Positions 50,574 to 60,165 of a stretch of 64,000 nt of DNA are shown one piece after another. Below the pieces are notes generated by a model, which was not told where the DNA came from, made no database searches, and was given only the letters and a program-made list of their open reading frames with translations. Source of the stretch: CAZSDU01 sp963662525. Lineage in GTDB: Bacteria; Bacteroidota; Bacteroidia; Bacteroidales; FEN-979. How positions within the stretch are numbered: the first letter of the stretch is position 1; every line of letters begins with the position of its first letter. The DNA is taken from NCBI GenBank assembly GCA_963662525.1, contig OY759717.1:372001-436000 (forward strand), in the 5' to 3' direction. A program made the position numbers and the translations under genes.

Positions 50574-52460
50574 ATGCATAAGCTGATTCAATCCAAAGAT
50601 ATATTCCGGAAATCATTTGACTCTCATCCCGGTATAGTTGGCATAAGTACTCTTTTGGATGGAAGATACCTTGAAATCAATCAGCATTTTACCGATATTC
50701 TGGAATGGTCAAGAGAAGAAGTAATCGGAAAAACTTCCCAGGAGCTGAATATTTTTGACGATTACGCTGCGCGGGAGGAAATGTTTACCCTGTTAAAAAG
50801 AGATGGAAAAATTCAGAACTATGTGGTGAATTTACGAACCAGGAGCGGGTTGCTAAGGATTGGCGATTTTTCAGCCGAGATCATCAATATTAAAGGAAAG
50901 CAATGTTTGCTTGCCCAGATCATCGATATTACGGAACGAATGCATCTGGAAGAGGAGCTGAAGGCTAATTATACGCTTCTTAAAATGGCAGGGGAAACGG
51001 CCAAATTCGGGGGATGGAGCGTAAAAACTACCGAGAACAGAGTAATCTGGTCGGATGAGGTGGCAATCATCCATGGCATGCCTCCGGGATATTCACCATC
51101 TGTTGAAGAAGGCATTCATTTTTATGCATCTGAATGGCGGGATAAAATCAACCGCGTTTTTTATGATTGCGTCAAGAATGGAGTATCCTTTGATGAAATA
51201 ATGCAGATCATCACGGCCAGTGGAAATCGGGTTTGGGTAAGAACAACCGGCAAAGCCATCAGGGATAATAGCGGGCAGATCATCAGCGTCCAGGGGTCAT
51301 TCCAGGATATCAGTAACCTTAAGCAGACGGAGGAGGCGTTGAGACTTAGTGAAGAACGTTTCCGGAAAATATATGGCTCTGCCCCGATTGGCATTGCGCT
51401 GGTTGGCAAGGATTTTAAATTTTTACATTGCAACCCGTCATTTTCCCATTTCATTGGGTTCACTGAACATGAATTACTGGATTTGACTTTTAAGGATATC
51501 ACCCATGCCGAGCATATCGCGGGAGATATGGATTCACTGAAAAAACTTATTTCAGGTGAAATAACCGTTTATCAGACTGAAAAAAGATACCTGCGAAAAG
51601 ACAAGCAGGTTATATGGGGGGAAGCACATATCTCTGCCATCTATGACAGCGAGGGGAATTTCCATTATTTTTTAGCCATCGTCAAGGACATCAGTGAGCG
51701 TAAAGCCGTGGAAGCCGGGATTCAAAGAATCAATGAAGAACTGAAGGAATTAAATGCAGCCAAAGATAAATTTTTCTCCATCATTGCCCACGATCTGAGA
51801 AATCCTTTCAACAGTATTTTGGGATTCAGTGAATTATTGAAAAATGAAGCCAGGAACCTTGATATCGCTTCCATCGAGCGCTATTCCGAAACCATTTTTT
51901 CCGCCTCACAACACACCTTCAATCTGCTTGAAAACCTGCTTACATGGGCACATATTCAGCGGGGTAAAATTGATTTCAATCCCAGGTCCATTTTTCTGGA
52001 CCAAATCATTATGCAAGAATTTGCATTAAGTAAAAACAATGCCAGTCAAAAAAATATCCGATTGATCAATGAAATCACGAAAGACTATATTGTAACCGCC
52101 GATAAGATAATGCTTCAAACTATTTTGAGGAACCTGATCACCAATGCTATTAAATTCACGCCCAAAAATGGTCAGGTTCAGGTTAATGCAAACTATCAGG
52201 ACGGAGCAGATGTGATTTCAATTTCTGATAATGGATTGGGAATGGCTCAGGAAACTATCAACCAACTTTTCAAGATCGAAACAAATTTCACTACCCGGGG
52301 CACTGAGAATGAAAAAGGCACCGGGCTTGGACTTCTCCTTTGCAAGGAATTTATTGAAAAACATGGGGGGAAAATTCAGGTGGAAAGTGAATTGCATAAA
52401 GGAAGTAGGTTTTTCTTCACCTTGCCCGCTGTTTGCCGTCAGCTACCCAATGAAAAATAG
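50574..52460 (+). CDS. Soluble multi-PAS sensor histidine kinase
   Basis: A protein of about 628 residues without membrane segments. It has three PAS/PAC units (about 20-135, 140-260 and 265-390), HisKA with His406 (FFSIIAHDLRNPFNSILGF), and a HATPase domain with GTGLGLLLCKEF near 590. The C-terminus lacks a receiver. It senses cytoplasmic signals, and its phosphate must go to a separate regulator. ATG 50574 is preferred over an in-frame TTG at 50559. Its 3' end overlaps that of the convergent kinase by 22 bases. Confidence 0.9.
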   Translation: MHKLIQSKDIFRKSFDSHPGIVGISTLLDGRYLEINQHFTDILEWSREEVIGKTSQELNIFDDYAAREEMFTLLKRDGKIQNYVVNLRTRSGLLRIGDFSAEIINIKGKQCLLAQIIDITERMHLEEELKANYTLLKMAGETAKFGGWSVKTTENRVIWSDEVAIIHGMPPGYSPSVEEGIHFYASEWRDKINRVFYDCVKNGVSFDEIMQIITASGNRVWVRTTGKAIRDNSGQIISVQGSFQDISNLKQTEEALRLSEERFRKIYGSAPIGIALVGKDFKFLHCNPSFSHFIGFTEHELLDLTFKDITHAEHIAGDMDSLKKLISGEITVYQTEKRYLRKDKQVIWGEAHISAIYDSEGNFHYFLAIVKDISERKAVEAGIQRINEELKELNAAKDKFFSIIAHDLRNPFNSILGFSELLKNEARNLDIASIERYSETIFSASQHTFNLLENLLTWAHIQRGKIDFNPRSIFLDQIIMQEFALSKNNASQKNIRLINEITKDYIVTADKIMLQTILRNLITNAIKFTPKNGQVQVNANYQDGADVISISDNGLGMAQETINQLFKIETNFTTRGTENEKGTGLGLLLCKEFIEKHGGKIQVESELHKGSRFFFTLPAVCRQLPNEK

Positions 52461-54202
52461 AACGTTGCTCCCTCCCCGGGTTTTCCCTCTGCCCAGATTC
52501 GACCCTTATGCCGGTGAATGATCCGCTGAACAATGGCCAGACCTACACCGGTTCCTTCAAATTCAGTAATACTATGCAAACGCTGGAAGACACCAAATAT
52601 TTTTTCCACATATTCCATTTCAAAACCAACACCGTTATCCCTGATATAATAAACTGTTTGTTTCTCTCTGATCTGAGCTCCCACCTCTATTATTCTGTCA
52701 TACCTGGGCTCGGTAAACTTGATTGCATTGCTGATAAGGTTCACCCATACCTGCCTGATCATAGGAGCATCGCCCATTGACCTGGGCAGAGGAAGCATGA
52801 CAAACTGAATCCGGCTTATATTTTTCTCATTCATGGCATCCCGGTATACCTCCATGACGATTTTTTCCATATCAATTTCAACCATGCTGATTTCCTGTCG
52901 GTTCAGTCTGGAAAAAGCGAGCAGATCATCGATCAGTTGTCCAAGGTTCCTGGCATTTTCCTGAATGATATTAAGCAAGCGTTTACCCTCATGATCCAGG
53001 GAACCAGCGTATTCATCCAAAAGTATTCTGGCAAAGCCATTCATGGCGCGAAGCGGAGCACGCAGATCATGGGAAACGCTATAAGCAAAGGCCTCCAGTT
53101 CCTGGTTTGATGCCTGGAGCTGAGCAGTACGATCCAGAACCCGCTGTTCGAGCAGGATATTCAACTGACGGATTCTCTCCTCATCAAATTTCCGCTCGGT
53201 GATATCACGGGTAACACTGATAATACATCGCCTGCCCTGAAGAATAATGATCCTGGCCGACATCAGCCCGATCAGTTCCGTTCCGTTCTTACGCCGGAAA
53301 ATAGCCTCGAAATTATCACAGAATCCCTGGGACAGAAGTTGTGAGACTACTTTCTTCCGATCCTCGTGGTTGGTCCATAGCTCAATGAACAAACTTGATT
53401 TTCCGACAGAATCGTCTCTTGAATAGCCGGTCAGAGAAATAAAGCCATTATTGATGCTGAGGATCATACCATCGTCCAGACGGGTGATCACGGCTGCATC
53501 GGGACTGGTATTGAAAATGGTCTCAAAATGATCCTTGGCCTCCGTCATTTCTGAATTCAATCGCTGGTTTACCATGATAATAAAACCAAATGACCATAAA
53601 AGACTTACAACAAGGGCATCGAAATAAGGAAGAAAATTAAATAAAGTTGGTGAAAATATTTGGTTGACAGGAGTTCCAGTGACGATCATCAGGGTGCGTG
53701 TTAAGAAAATACAGCCATGGATAAAGAAAATCGCTGCATTGAAATTTGCCGTTGTCCTGATCGAAGGGGTTTTATTATTGAATAGACTGATTGCCGTAAT
53801 CCAGGCAATGCCAGCAAGGACCGCATTTGTAATGATCGAGCGGAGTTGTATGTCATCCCTGACAACAACGAAAAAAACCAGGGCAATAAAGTAAAGCCCG
53901 AAAAACAGGGCAATGGATAATTGATTCTCCTTTTTTCCCAGGAATCGCTGGACTCCGATTAAGATGAAAATGGTGCCCAGAACAATGGCTGTATTCTGAA
54001 TAACAATCACCAAAGAGAGGATAGCTGGTATATCGCGGAAAAGAATTACGACAAACCCTATCGCCTCTGCAGCGCTCCACGACAACCACCATCCTATTCC
54101 CTTGTAAGCTTTATTGACTTTATACTGGTGAAAGAATACAACAACCTGCATGATGTGGGTGACCGCCAGAATAAAAACAATTGTTCGAATGTCGATGGCC
54201 AT
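52439..54202 (-). CDS. Membrane sensor histidine kinase with seven-helix N-terminus and PAS
   Basis: A 587-residue kinase. Residues 1-215 form about seven membrane helices and include no known ligand motif. A PAS domain (about 225-340) and a coiled coil follow, then HisKA with His379 (SVSHDLRAPLRAMNGF) and a HATPase domain ending GTGVGLAIVQRIIHRHKGRIWAEG. There is no receiver domain. The HisKA/HATPase type resembles bacteriophytochrome-like kinases. Its 3' end overlaps the end of the convergent soluble kinase. Confidence 0.9.
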   Translation of the reverse strand: MAIDIRTIVFILAVTHIMQVVVFFHQYKVNKAYKGIGWWLSWSAAEAIGFVVILFRDIPAILSLVIVIQNTAIVLGTIFILIGVQRFLGKKENQLSIALFFGLYFIALVFFVVVRDDIQLRSIITNAVLAGIAWITAISLFNNKTPSIRTTANFNAAIFFIHGCIFLTRTLMIVTGTPVNQIFSPTLFNFLPYFDALVVSLLWSFGFIIMVNQRLNSEMTEAKDHFETIFNTSPDAAVITRLDDGMILSINNGFISLTGYSRDDSVGKSSLFIELWTNHEDRKKVVSQLLSQGFCDNFEAIFRRKNGTELIGLMSARIIILQGRRCIISVTRDITERKFDEERIRQLNILLEQRVLDRTAQLQASNQELEAFAYSVSHDLRAPLRAMNGFARILLDEYAGSLDHEGKRLLNIIQENARNLGQLIDDLLAFSRLNRQEISMVEIDMEKIVMEVYRDAMNEKNISRIQFVMLPLPRSMGDAPMIRQVWVNLISNAIKFTEPRYDRIIEVGAQIREKQTVYYIRDNGVGFEMEYVEKIFGVFQRLHSITEFEGTGVGLAIVQRIIHRHKGRIWAEGKPGEGATFYFSLGS

Positions 54203-54223
54203 AATTACAGTCTTAAAAATCGC

Positions 54224-55081
54224 TTATGGAAACAATAAATTTACTGATGCCCTGAATCGCCATCCGGGTGCATTAAAATTACCAAAAAAATACTTCGGCC
54301 CAAGAACCAGGTTGATCATTTGTCCTCCTATCTTAACCAGTTTCTGTGCAGTAAGGATAACTGCCCCGTTCGTGATTCTCGTTTTCCATTCAAGCCCTAT
54401 TTCAGAAGTCAATCCAATTCCCCATCCGTATTTTAAATTATACACCAGCAGGGGCTGGAAATAGGAATAACTGAAATCGGGACGTTTGCTGCTTCCGGCA
54501 AAACTCCACAAATGAAAAAGCAATCCGGCAACCAATAATTTCCGGGTTTGTATGGCTGCTATACCACCGGGGCCTGCAGCCCATTTCTTGGCCGAAAGTT
54601 CCTGGGGATAACCTGTTGGAAAATAAAAGGAAGGGCCTATACCCCAGACTAATTTTCCTGTTTTTGGAGCAAGAAAGGTGTTGATCAGCAGATCCCCTAT
54701 GCCTGTCTGGCTGGTGTTTCCATAGATATGGGTTTGCGTAATAACCGGAAAAACAACCCTGTTGATGATCTCAAGTTTCTTCCCCAGGGAAACAGGAAAA
54801 ATGGGCATCAGGTTCATGGTCAACCGGAAACCATGATTTTTCGGAATATTGAAATCAAAATTATGCTGAAAGGGTACACTAATATAGCATAGGGGGTTTA
54901 TTTTCCTGGGAAGGAAAACATCTGATTTCTGCGAAAAGACTGAACCTGCCTGAGCAAGACAAAAAACCATTCCCAAAAATGCTGCTTTCAATTTTTTTCC
55001 AATTATTCTATATGCGGTAATTATTAGAGAGAAACACAAAAATATAATTGTATAAATATAGCTCAAATAGTTCAAAATCAT
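54224..55081 (-). CDS. Outer-membrane beta-barrel protein, transporter-like
   Basis: A 285-residue protein dominated by amphipathic strands (for example GIGPSFYFPTGYPQELS and YGWGIGLTSEIGLEWKTRI), ending in RFRASVNLLFP as a closing strand. It resembles the large family annotated as MetA-pathway or neuromedin-U-like putative outer-membrane transporters. Two hydrophobic segments occur at the N-terminus (residues 8-24 and about 31-52); the second, ending SVFSQ, is the likely signal peptide, so the true start may be TTG at 54991 rather than ATG 55081. It is 21 bases before the membrane kinase, in the same direction. Confidence 0.68.
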   Translation of the reverse strand: MILNYLSYIYTIIFLCFSLIITAYRIIGKKLKAAFLGMVFCLAQAGSVFSQKSDVFLPRKINPLCYISVPFQHNFDFNIPKNHGFRLTMNLMPIFPVSLGKKLEIINRVVFPVITQTHIYGNTSQTGIGDLLINTFLAPKTGKLVWGIGPSFYFPTGYPQELSAKKWAAGPGGIAAIQTRKLLVAGLLFHLWSFAGSSKRPDFSYSYFQPLLVYNLKYGWGIGLTSEIGLEWKTRITNGAVILTAQKLVKIGGQMINLVLGPKYFFGNFNAPGWRFRASVNLLFP

Positions 55082-55092
55082 ATAATTCTTTT

Positions 55093-55100
55093 TATATTTG
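55093..55100 (+). promoter_or_regulatory. -7 element upstream of the kinase-copA pair
   Basis: TATATTTG matches TAnnTTTG; TTC stands at the -33 position with a 19-base spacer (one mismatch). It lies about 57 bases before the ATG at 55157. Confidence 0.5.
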
Positions 55101-55156
55101 ATACGATTGAAAACATCTATTTATCTGATGACAAGAGAAAAATCATTTCCAAGCTA

Positions 55157-57631
55157 ATGAAAACGCAAAAGAAAATAAGTGTACTCCTGGTGTCCGTGGT
55201 GATGATTCTGGTAATCATTTTCACCATTTATCAATATATACGCTCAAGGGAAACCATGCTATATCAGAAATCACTGCTGCAAAGCGACAAACTTGTAATT
55301 GAAAAAGTGCTTGAATTCAAATGCCAGGGTTTCCTGAAACCGACCAAAGATAATTCCGCCTGGGATGGCATGGTGGACTTCACTAAAACGAAAGACTCAG
55401 TCTGGGCAAAAGAGAATCTCGATGCAGTACTGATCACTTTTGACATGAGTTTTCTGGGGGCCTATGATGTCGAAGGCAACCTTATTTATGCTGCGTATGA
55501 TTCTGTATCTGATGGTTTGTTCCTGGAAAAAAGGCAGATAGCAGGGTTCTTCTTTCATGACAAAGTCATTCATACTTTCATGCTATTTCAGGGTCATCTG
55601 TACGAAATATTCGGGGCTGCCATTGTTCCAACCTCAGATATTTTTTATCATACGTCTGCCCAGGGATATCTGGTCGCCGCAAAACAATGGAATGACCATT
55701 ACATCTCAGAACTAGAAAAAACAACCGGTTTTAAGATACTCATGGCTGAAGATGAAAATGGTCTGAAACAAATGACAGAAAGAGATTCGGAAAACATCAT
55801 TCACCCTGTAACAAATCAGCAGGGAAAGGTGTTGAGGTATATTCAGTTTTCAAGAAACAGCATGTTCACAAACGAATTGAAGAAATTAGATTCGGTCAAA
55901 TTACCGGCAACAATATTAATTCTTATCTGTTTCCTCCTGTTTTTCTTTTTTACTTCAAGGTGGTTGAATAAACCCTTAAAAATGATCACAAAAAGCCTTG
56001 CTAATGATGATCTTAAACCCATCTCATTTTTACTGGAACAAAAAGGAGAATTCGGTGATATTTCGAGGCTCATCAAGCAATTTCATCTTCAGAAGAATGA
56101 TTTACTGATTGAAAACAGGGAGAAGAAGGAAGCCACTGAAAAATACCGTGCCTTGCTCCGTGCTCAGCCAGATATGATGTTTATACTTGACCGGTCCGGA
56201 AATTTTCTCGACTACTACGCTGCCGATATAAAAATGCTTCTCAAGGCTCCTGAAGGCTTTTTAGGTCAGAATCTCAGCGGTATTTTCTCGCCTGATCTGG
56301 TTCAGAAGCTTATGAAAAGCCTGAAGGACATTGAGTACGGGAAAACCATAAAACCGATAGAATATGAGATGGAGGTCAATCATGTAGTGTATTCCTTTGA
56401 GGCCCGTCTGACTGCCATCGATCAGGAAAGGATACTCGCTATCGTCAGGGACATAACTGAACGAAGAGTGATTGAGGCCAAACTTATCAGTGCGCTGGAA
56501 AAAGCAAGAGAATCGGACCGGCTTAAATCTGCCTTTTTAGCGAATATGTCGCATGAAATCAGGACCCCTATGAATGGCATTCTCGGCTTTTCTGAGCTAC
56601 TGAATGATGAGACATTATCAGCGGAAGACCGGCAAAAATATACAGGTATCATCAACAGCAGCGGGAGGCAACTGCTGGCCCTGATCAATGATATTCTGGA
56701 TATTTCAAAACTCGATTATAATCAGATGGCTATCGATGCACATCAGTTTTCATTGAACCGGCTCCTTGACTCTATCCTGATTTCATCAGAAAAAGAAAAA
56801 TCCCGTCTGGGAAAAAAGCATATCGGTTTGGAATTAGTAAAAAACCTGGAAGACGCTCAGAGTTACCTGGAAACTGATGAACTCAAGTTAATGCAAATCC
56901 TTCAAAATCTGATCGGCAATGCTCTGAAATATACAACAAAAGGCTTTATAAAATTTGGCTACACGGTGAAAGAGAACCATCTGTTGTTCTTCGTGGAAGA
57001 TTCAGGTAAAGGCATTTCCGGAGAAAAACTGGAAATAATTTTCGAACGATTCCGTCAAGAGGAAGAATCGAATTCGCGCACTTATGGCGGAGCAGGTTTG
57101 GGTTTGGCAATAAGTAAAGGTCTGATTAATTTACTGGGTGGTTCTATCTGGGTTAAATCAGAAGTAAAAAAAGGGTCAACCTTCTTTTTCACATTACCAT
57201 TCAATCAGCAATTGGAACCAGTTCCGGTCAATCCTGTTTTCATACCAGCCGGTAATAGCAATGATTTTACCGGAAAAATCATTCTTATCGCCGAAGATAT
57301 ATTAGAAAATTTCGAATTGATGGAAGCTATGCTAATCCGTCTGCATCCTACGCTGATCCATGCAGAGAACGGGTTAAAAGCCTTGGAGATTGTGGCATCA
57401 GGTAAGTCGATAGATCTGATTATCATGGATATCAGGATGCCTGTGATGGATGGTTATGAAGCCACCCGGGAAATCAGGAAATTAAAACCTGATATCCCCA
57501 TCATTGCGCTGACTGCCCATGCCTTCGAGGAAGATAAAATAAGATGTACGGATGCAGGTTGTAATGATTTTATTTCCAAACCTATCAACAAAGAAAAGCT
57601 GATCCGGATACTCAGAAAATTTCTTTTATGA
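55157..57631 (+). CDS. CHASE4-like hybrid histidine kinase upstream of copA
   Basis: An 824-residue membrane kinase. Two membrane helices (about 7-27 and 248-268) enclose a periplasmic sensor of the CHASE4 type (ending in region SRNSMFTNELKKLD). A PAS domain (about 335-440) follows, then HisKA with His466 (ANMSHEIRTPMNGILGF), a HATPase domain (GAGLGLAISKGLI), and a receiver (about 705-824) with Asp near 757 (MDIRMPVMDG) and a Lys in FISKPI. Its stop overlaps the copA start by 4 bases, so the two are translated together. Confidence 0.92.
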   Translation: MKTQKKISVLLVSVVMILVIIFTIYQYIRSRETMLYQKSLLQSDKLVIEKVLEFKCQGFLKPTKDNSAWDGMVDFTKTKDSVWAKENLDAVLITFDMSFLGAYDVEGNLIYAAYDSVSDGLFLEKRQIAGFFFHDKVIHTFMLFQGHLYEIFGAAIVPTSDIFYHTSAQGYLVAAKQWNDHYISELEKTTGFKILMAEDENGLKQMTERDSENIIHPVTNQQGKVLRYIQFSRNSMFTNELKKLDSVKLPATILILICFLLFFFFTSRWLNKPLKMITKSLANDDLKPISFLLEQKGEFGDISRLIKQFHLQKNDLLIENREKKEATEKYRALLRAQPDMMFILDRSGNFLDYYAADIKMLLKAPEGFLGQNLSGIFSPDLVQKLMKSLKDIEYGKTIKPIEYEMEVNHVVYSFEARLTAIDQERILAIVRDITERRVIEAKLISALEKARESDRLKSAFLANMSHEIRTPMNGILGFSELLNDETLSAEDRQKYTGIINSSGRQLLALINDILDISKLDYNQMAIDAHQFSLNRLLDSILISSEKEKSRLGKKHIGLELVKNLEDAQSYLETDELKLMQILQNLIGNALKYTTKGFIKFGYTVKENHLLFFVEDSGKGISGEKLEIIFERFRQEEESNSRTYGGAGLGLAISKGLINLLGGSIWVKSEVKKGSTFFFTLPFNQQLEPVPVNPVFIPAGNSNDFTGKIILIAEDILENFELMEAMLIRLHPTLIHAENGLKALEIVASGKSIDLIIMDIRMPVMDGYEATREIRKLKPDIPIIALTAHAFEEDKIRCTDAGCNDFISKPINKEKLIRILRKFLL

Positions 57632-60114
57632 GTAATAAAAAATCCAGTACCATGCCCGTAACCGGGATGTCTTGCTCCAATTGCTCCGCAAACATCGAAC
57701 GGAATGTCAAGAAGATACCGGGAGTGGATTTTGCCAACGTTGATCTTTCAGGAGAGAAACTTTCTGTGACATTCGATCCTGACAGAATTAAAGAATCGGA
57801 TATTATTTCTGTCGTTAATCATATCGGTTTTGGCATTGCTACCAGTAAAACAGAATTGCCCATCAAAGGCTTGCATGACAATGCCGATGCACTTGCCCTG
57901 GAAAAGTTACTGCTCAGGCAGAATGGAGTACTCACAGCAAACGTCAGCTTTACAACAGAACATGCCGATATTGAATATATTCCAGGTATGACCAGCATAG
58001 CTGAAATGGCTGGATTAATCCGTAAAGCCGGCTTCGATCTTGTCCAGGCGGATGGAACTGAAGAGCTGGAGGATGTAGAAACCAGCCTGCGATCATCAGA
58101 ACTTAAAAAGCAAAAACATTTGCTTATTACTGGTTTGGTCTTTACATTGCCTTTAATTACCTATAGCATGCTTCACGACTTTGGCCTTGCCGGGTTCAGT
58201 CATGACCAATGGACCATGCTATTCTTCTCAACCATAGTGCAGTTCGTCGTTGGATGGCAGTTCTACATTGGGGCTTTCAAGAGTTTAAGAGCAGGCAGTT
58301 CAAACATGGATGTCCTGATCATGTTGGGATCATCGGTAGCCTATTTTTCCTCTCTTTTTGTCACCCTGGGTATTATTCATAGTCCACACGTTTATTTCGA
58401 AACCAGTGCAGCCATTATTACCCTGATCAGGCTTGGAAAATATCTTGAAACCCGTGCCAAAGGCCGTACTTCAGAAGCATTAAAAGCCCTCATGGGCTTA
58501 CGCGCCAAAACTGCCCATGTAATCCGGAGCGGGAATGAAGTGGAAATAAATATTGAAGATGTTTTGGTCGGCGATATCGTGCTGGTCAGGCCTGGTGAGA
58601 AAGTACCCGTGGATGGGATAATCAGCGAAGGGCGCTCTGCATTTGAAGAATCAATGATCACAGGGGAATCAATGCCGGTAAATAAAGGCCCTGGCGACGA
58701 AATAATTGGGGCAACTATAAACCGGGAAGGATTAATCCGGTTTGAAGCAACAAAAGTAGGAAAGAATACTACCCTGGCACAGATCGTAAAAATGGTACAG
58801 GAAGCACAAGCCAGCAAAGCGCCTATCCAGAAACTTACTGATGAGATCGGAAAGTACTTCGTTCCCATCATCATAGGCTTGGCTGTCATGACATTTATCG
58901 GATGGATATTCGTCGCCAATAGCCCATGGACAATGGCCATGATGAATGCCATAGCTGTACTGGTTATTGCCTGTCCCTGTGCCATCGGACTGGCAACGCC
59001 TACTGCAGTTATGGTTGGAACAGCCAAAGGGGCCGGAAACGGGATCCTTTTCCGGAACAGCGAGACCCTTGAAAGAGCCGGACGTGCGAACGTCGTTGTT
59101 TTCGACAAAACAGGAACAATAACCCGCGGAGAACCTGAGGTGACTGATATTGTCGCTTTGGAAAGTTACCAGGCGGATGAAATTCTCCGAGTTGCAGCCA
59201 GCGCGGAACAGGGTTCAGAACACCCCCTGGGCCGTGCCATTGTCAAAGCAGCAAAAGAAAAGGGGGTTCAGCTTTCTTCTCCTGAAAAATTCGCCGCAGT
59301 CAGTGGATTCGGGATACGGGCTACCGTTGAAGGTCTGAAACTGGTCATTGGGAATCCGAAACTGATGCTGAATGAAGGAATACCAACTGATGCCTTTACA
59401 AATAACATCCACAAACTTCAGGCAGAAGGTAAAACAGTGATGATCGTAGCATTGGGCTCACCAGGTGTTCCACCCCTTCCAGCCGGCCTGATAGCCGTTG
59501 CTGATACCGTTAAACCGGGCGCTAAAGAAGCCATAGATGAACTTCAGCAGCTTGGTCTCGACATTGTGATGATCACCGGCGACAATCAATTCACTGCCAA
59601 TGCAATCGCAGCCCAGGTAGGGATCACAAGGGTTTATTCCGAGATCTTGCCTGGCGGGAAAGCGGAAACGATAAGAAAACTACAAACCCCGGGTACGCTT
59701 GGAAACCTCACCCGGCCGGTAGTAGCCATGGTTGGTGATGGCATCAACGACGCTCCTGCACTGGCACAAGCCGATGTAGGGATTGCCATTGGCACAGGGA
59801 CAGATGTTGCCATGGCTGCTGCCGGGATAACACTCATCAGTGGTGATTTAAGGGGTGTGGGACGAGCCATTTCCCTGTCACGAGGAACTTACAAAACCAT
59901 TGTGCAGAACCTTATCTGGGCACTGTTCTATAACGTGGCACTGATCCCGGTTGCGGCCTGCGGATTGCTTAGCCCTATGTTAGCAGCCGGTGCAATGGCC
60001 TTCAGTTCCATATTTGTGGTAACAAACAGTCTGAGATTACGCAGGTTCAAAGTTCAGACATCTGCTCCACCCAAAAGAAAAAGAGTCGGTTTAAAGTTTA
60101 GAAATTTTCTTTAG
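57628..60114 (+). CDS. copA: Copper-translocating P-type ATPase
   Basis: An 828-residue P1B-type ATPase that exports Cu(I) from the cytoplasm. A first metal-binding domain has GMSCSNCSA (Cys16, Cys19). A second HMA-like domain (about 75-145) has lost the CxxC motif. After the membrane helices, the P-type signatures follow: TGESMPV, the membrane metal site CPC in IACPCAIGLATPT (near 448), phospho-acceptor DKTGT (near 493), SEHPLG, and GDGINDAPALA (near 703). The gene follows the CHASE4-like kinase with a 4-base overlap. Confidence 0.95.
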   Translation: MSNKKSSTMPVTGMSCSNCSANIERNVKKIPGVDFANVDLSGEKLSVTFDPDRIKESDIISVVNHIGFGIATSKTELPIKGLHDNADALALEKLLLRQNGVLTANVSFTTEHADIEYIPGMTSIAEMAGLIRKAGFDLVQADGTEELEDVETSLRSSELKKQKHLLITGLVFTLPLITYSMLHDFGLAGFSHDQWTMLFFSTIVQFVVGWQFYIGAFKSLRAGSSNMDVLIMLGSSVAYFSSLFVTLGIIHSPHVYFETSAAIITLIRLGKYLETRAKGRTSEALKALMGLRAKTAHVIRSGNEVEINIEDVLVGDIVLVRPGEKVPVDGIISEGRSAFEESMITGESMPVNKGPGDEIIGATINREGLIRFEATKVGKNTTLAQIVKMVQEAQASKAPIQKLTDEIGKYFVPIIIGLAVMTFIGWIFVANSPWTMAMMNAIAVLVIACPCAIGLATPTAVMVGTAKGAGNGILFRNSETLERAGRANVVVFDKTGTITRGEPEVTDIVALESYQADEILRVAASAEQGSEHPLGRAIVKAAKEKGVQLSSPEKFAAVSGFGIRATVEGLKLVIGNPKLMLNEGIPTDAFTNNIHKLQAEGKTVMIVALGSPGVPPLPAGLIAVADTVKPGAKEAIDELQQLGLDIVMITGDNQFTANAIAAQVGITRVYSEILPGGKAETIRKLQTPGTLGNLTRPVVAMVGDGINDAPALAQADVGIAIGTGTDVAMAAAGITLISGDLRGVGRAISLSRGTYKTIVQNLIWALFYNVALIPVAACGLLSPMLAAGAMAFSSIFVVTNSLRLRRFKVQTSAPPKRKRVGLKFRNFL

Positions 60115-60165
60115 AATACTACCCCATCCATTCATTATTATGAGGGAACTGAAAAATAAAAAATC

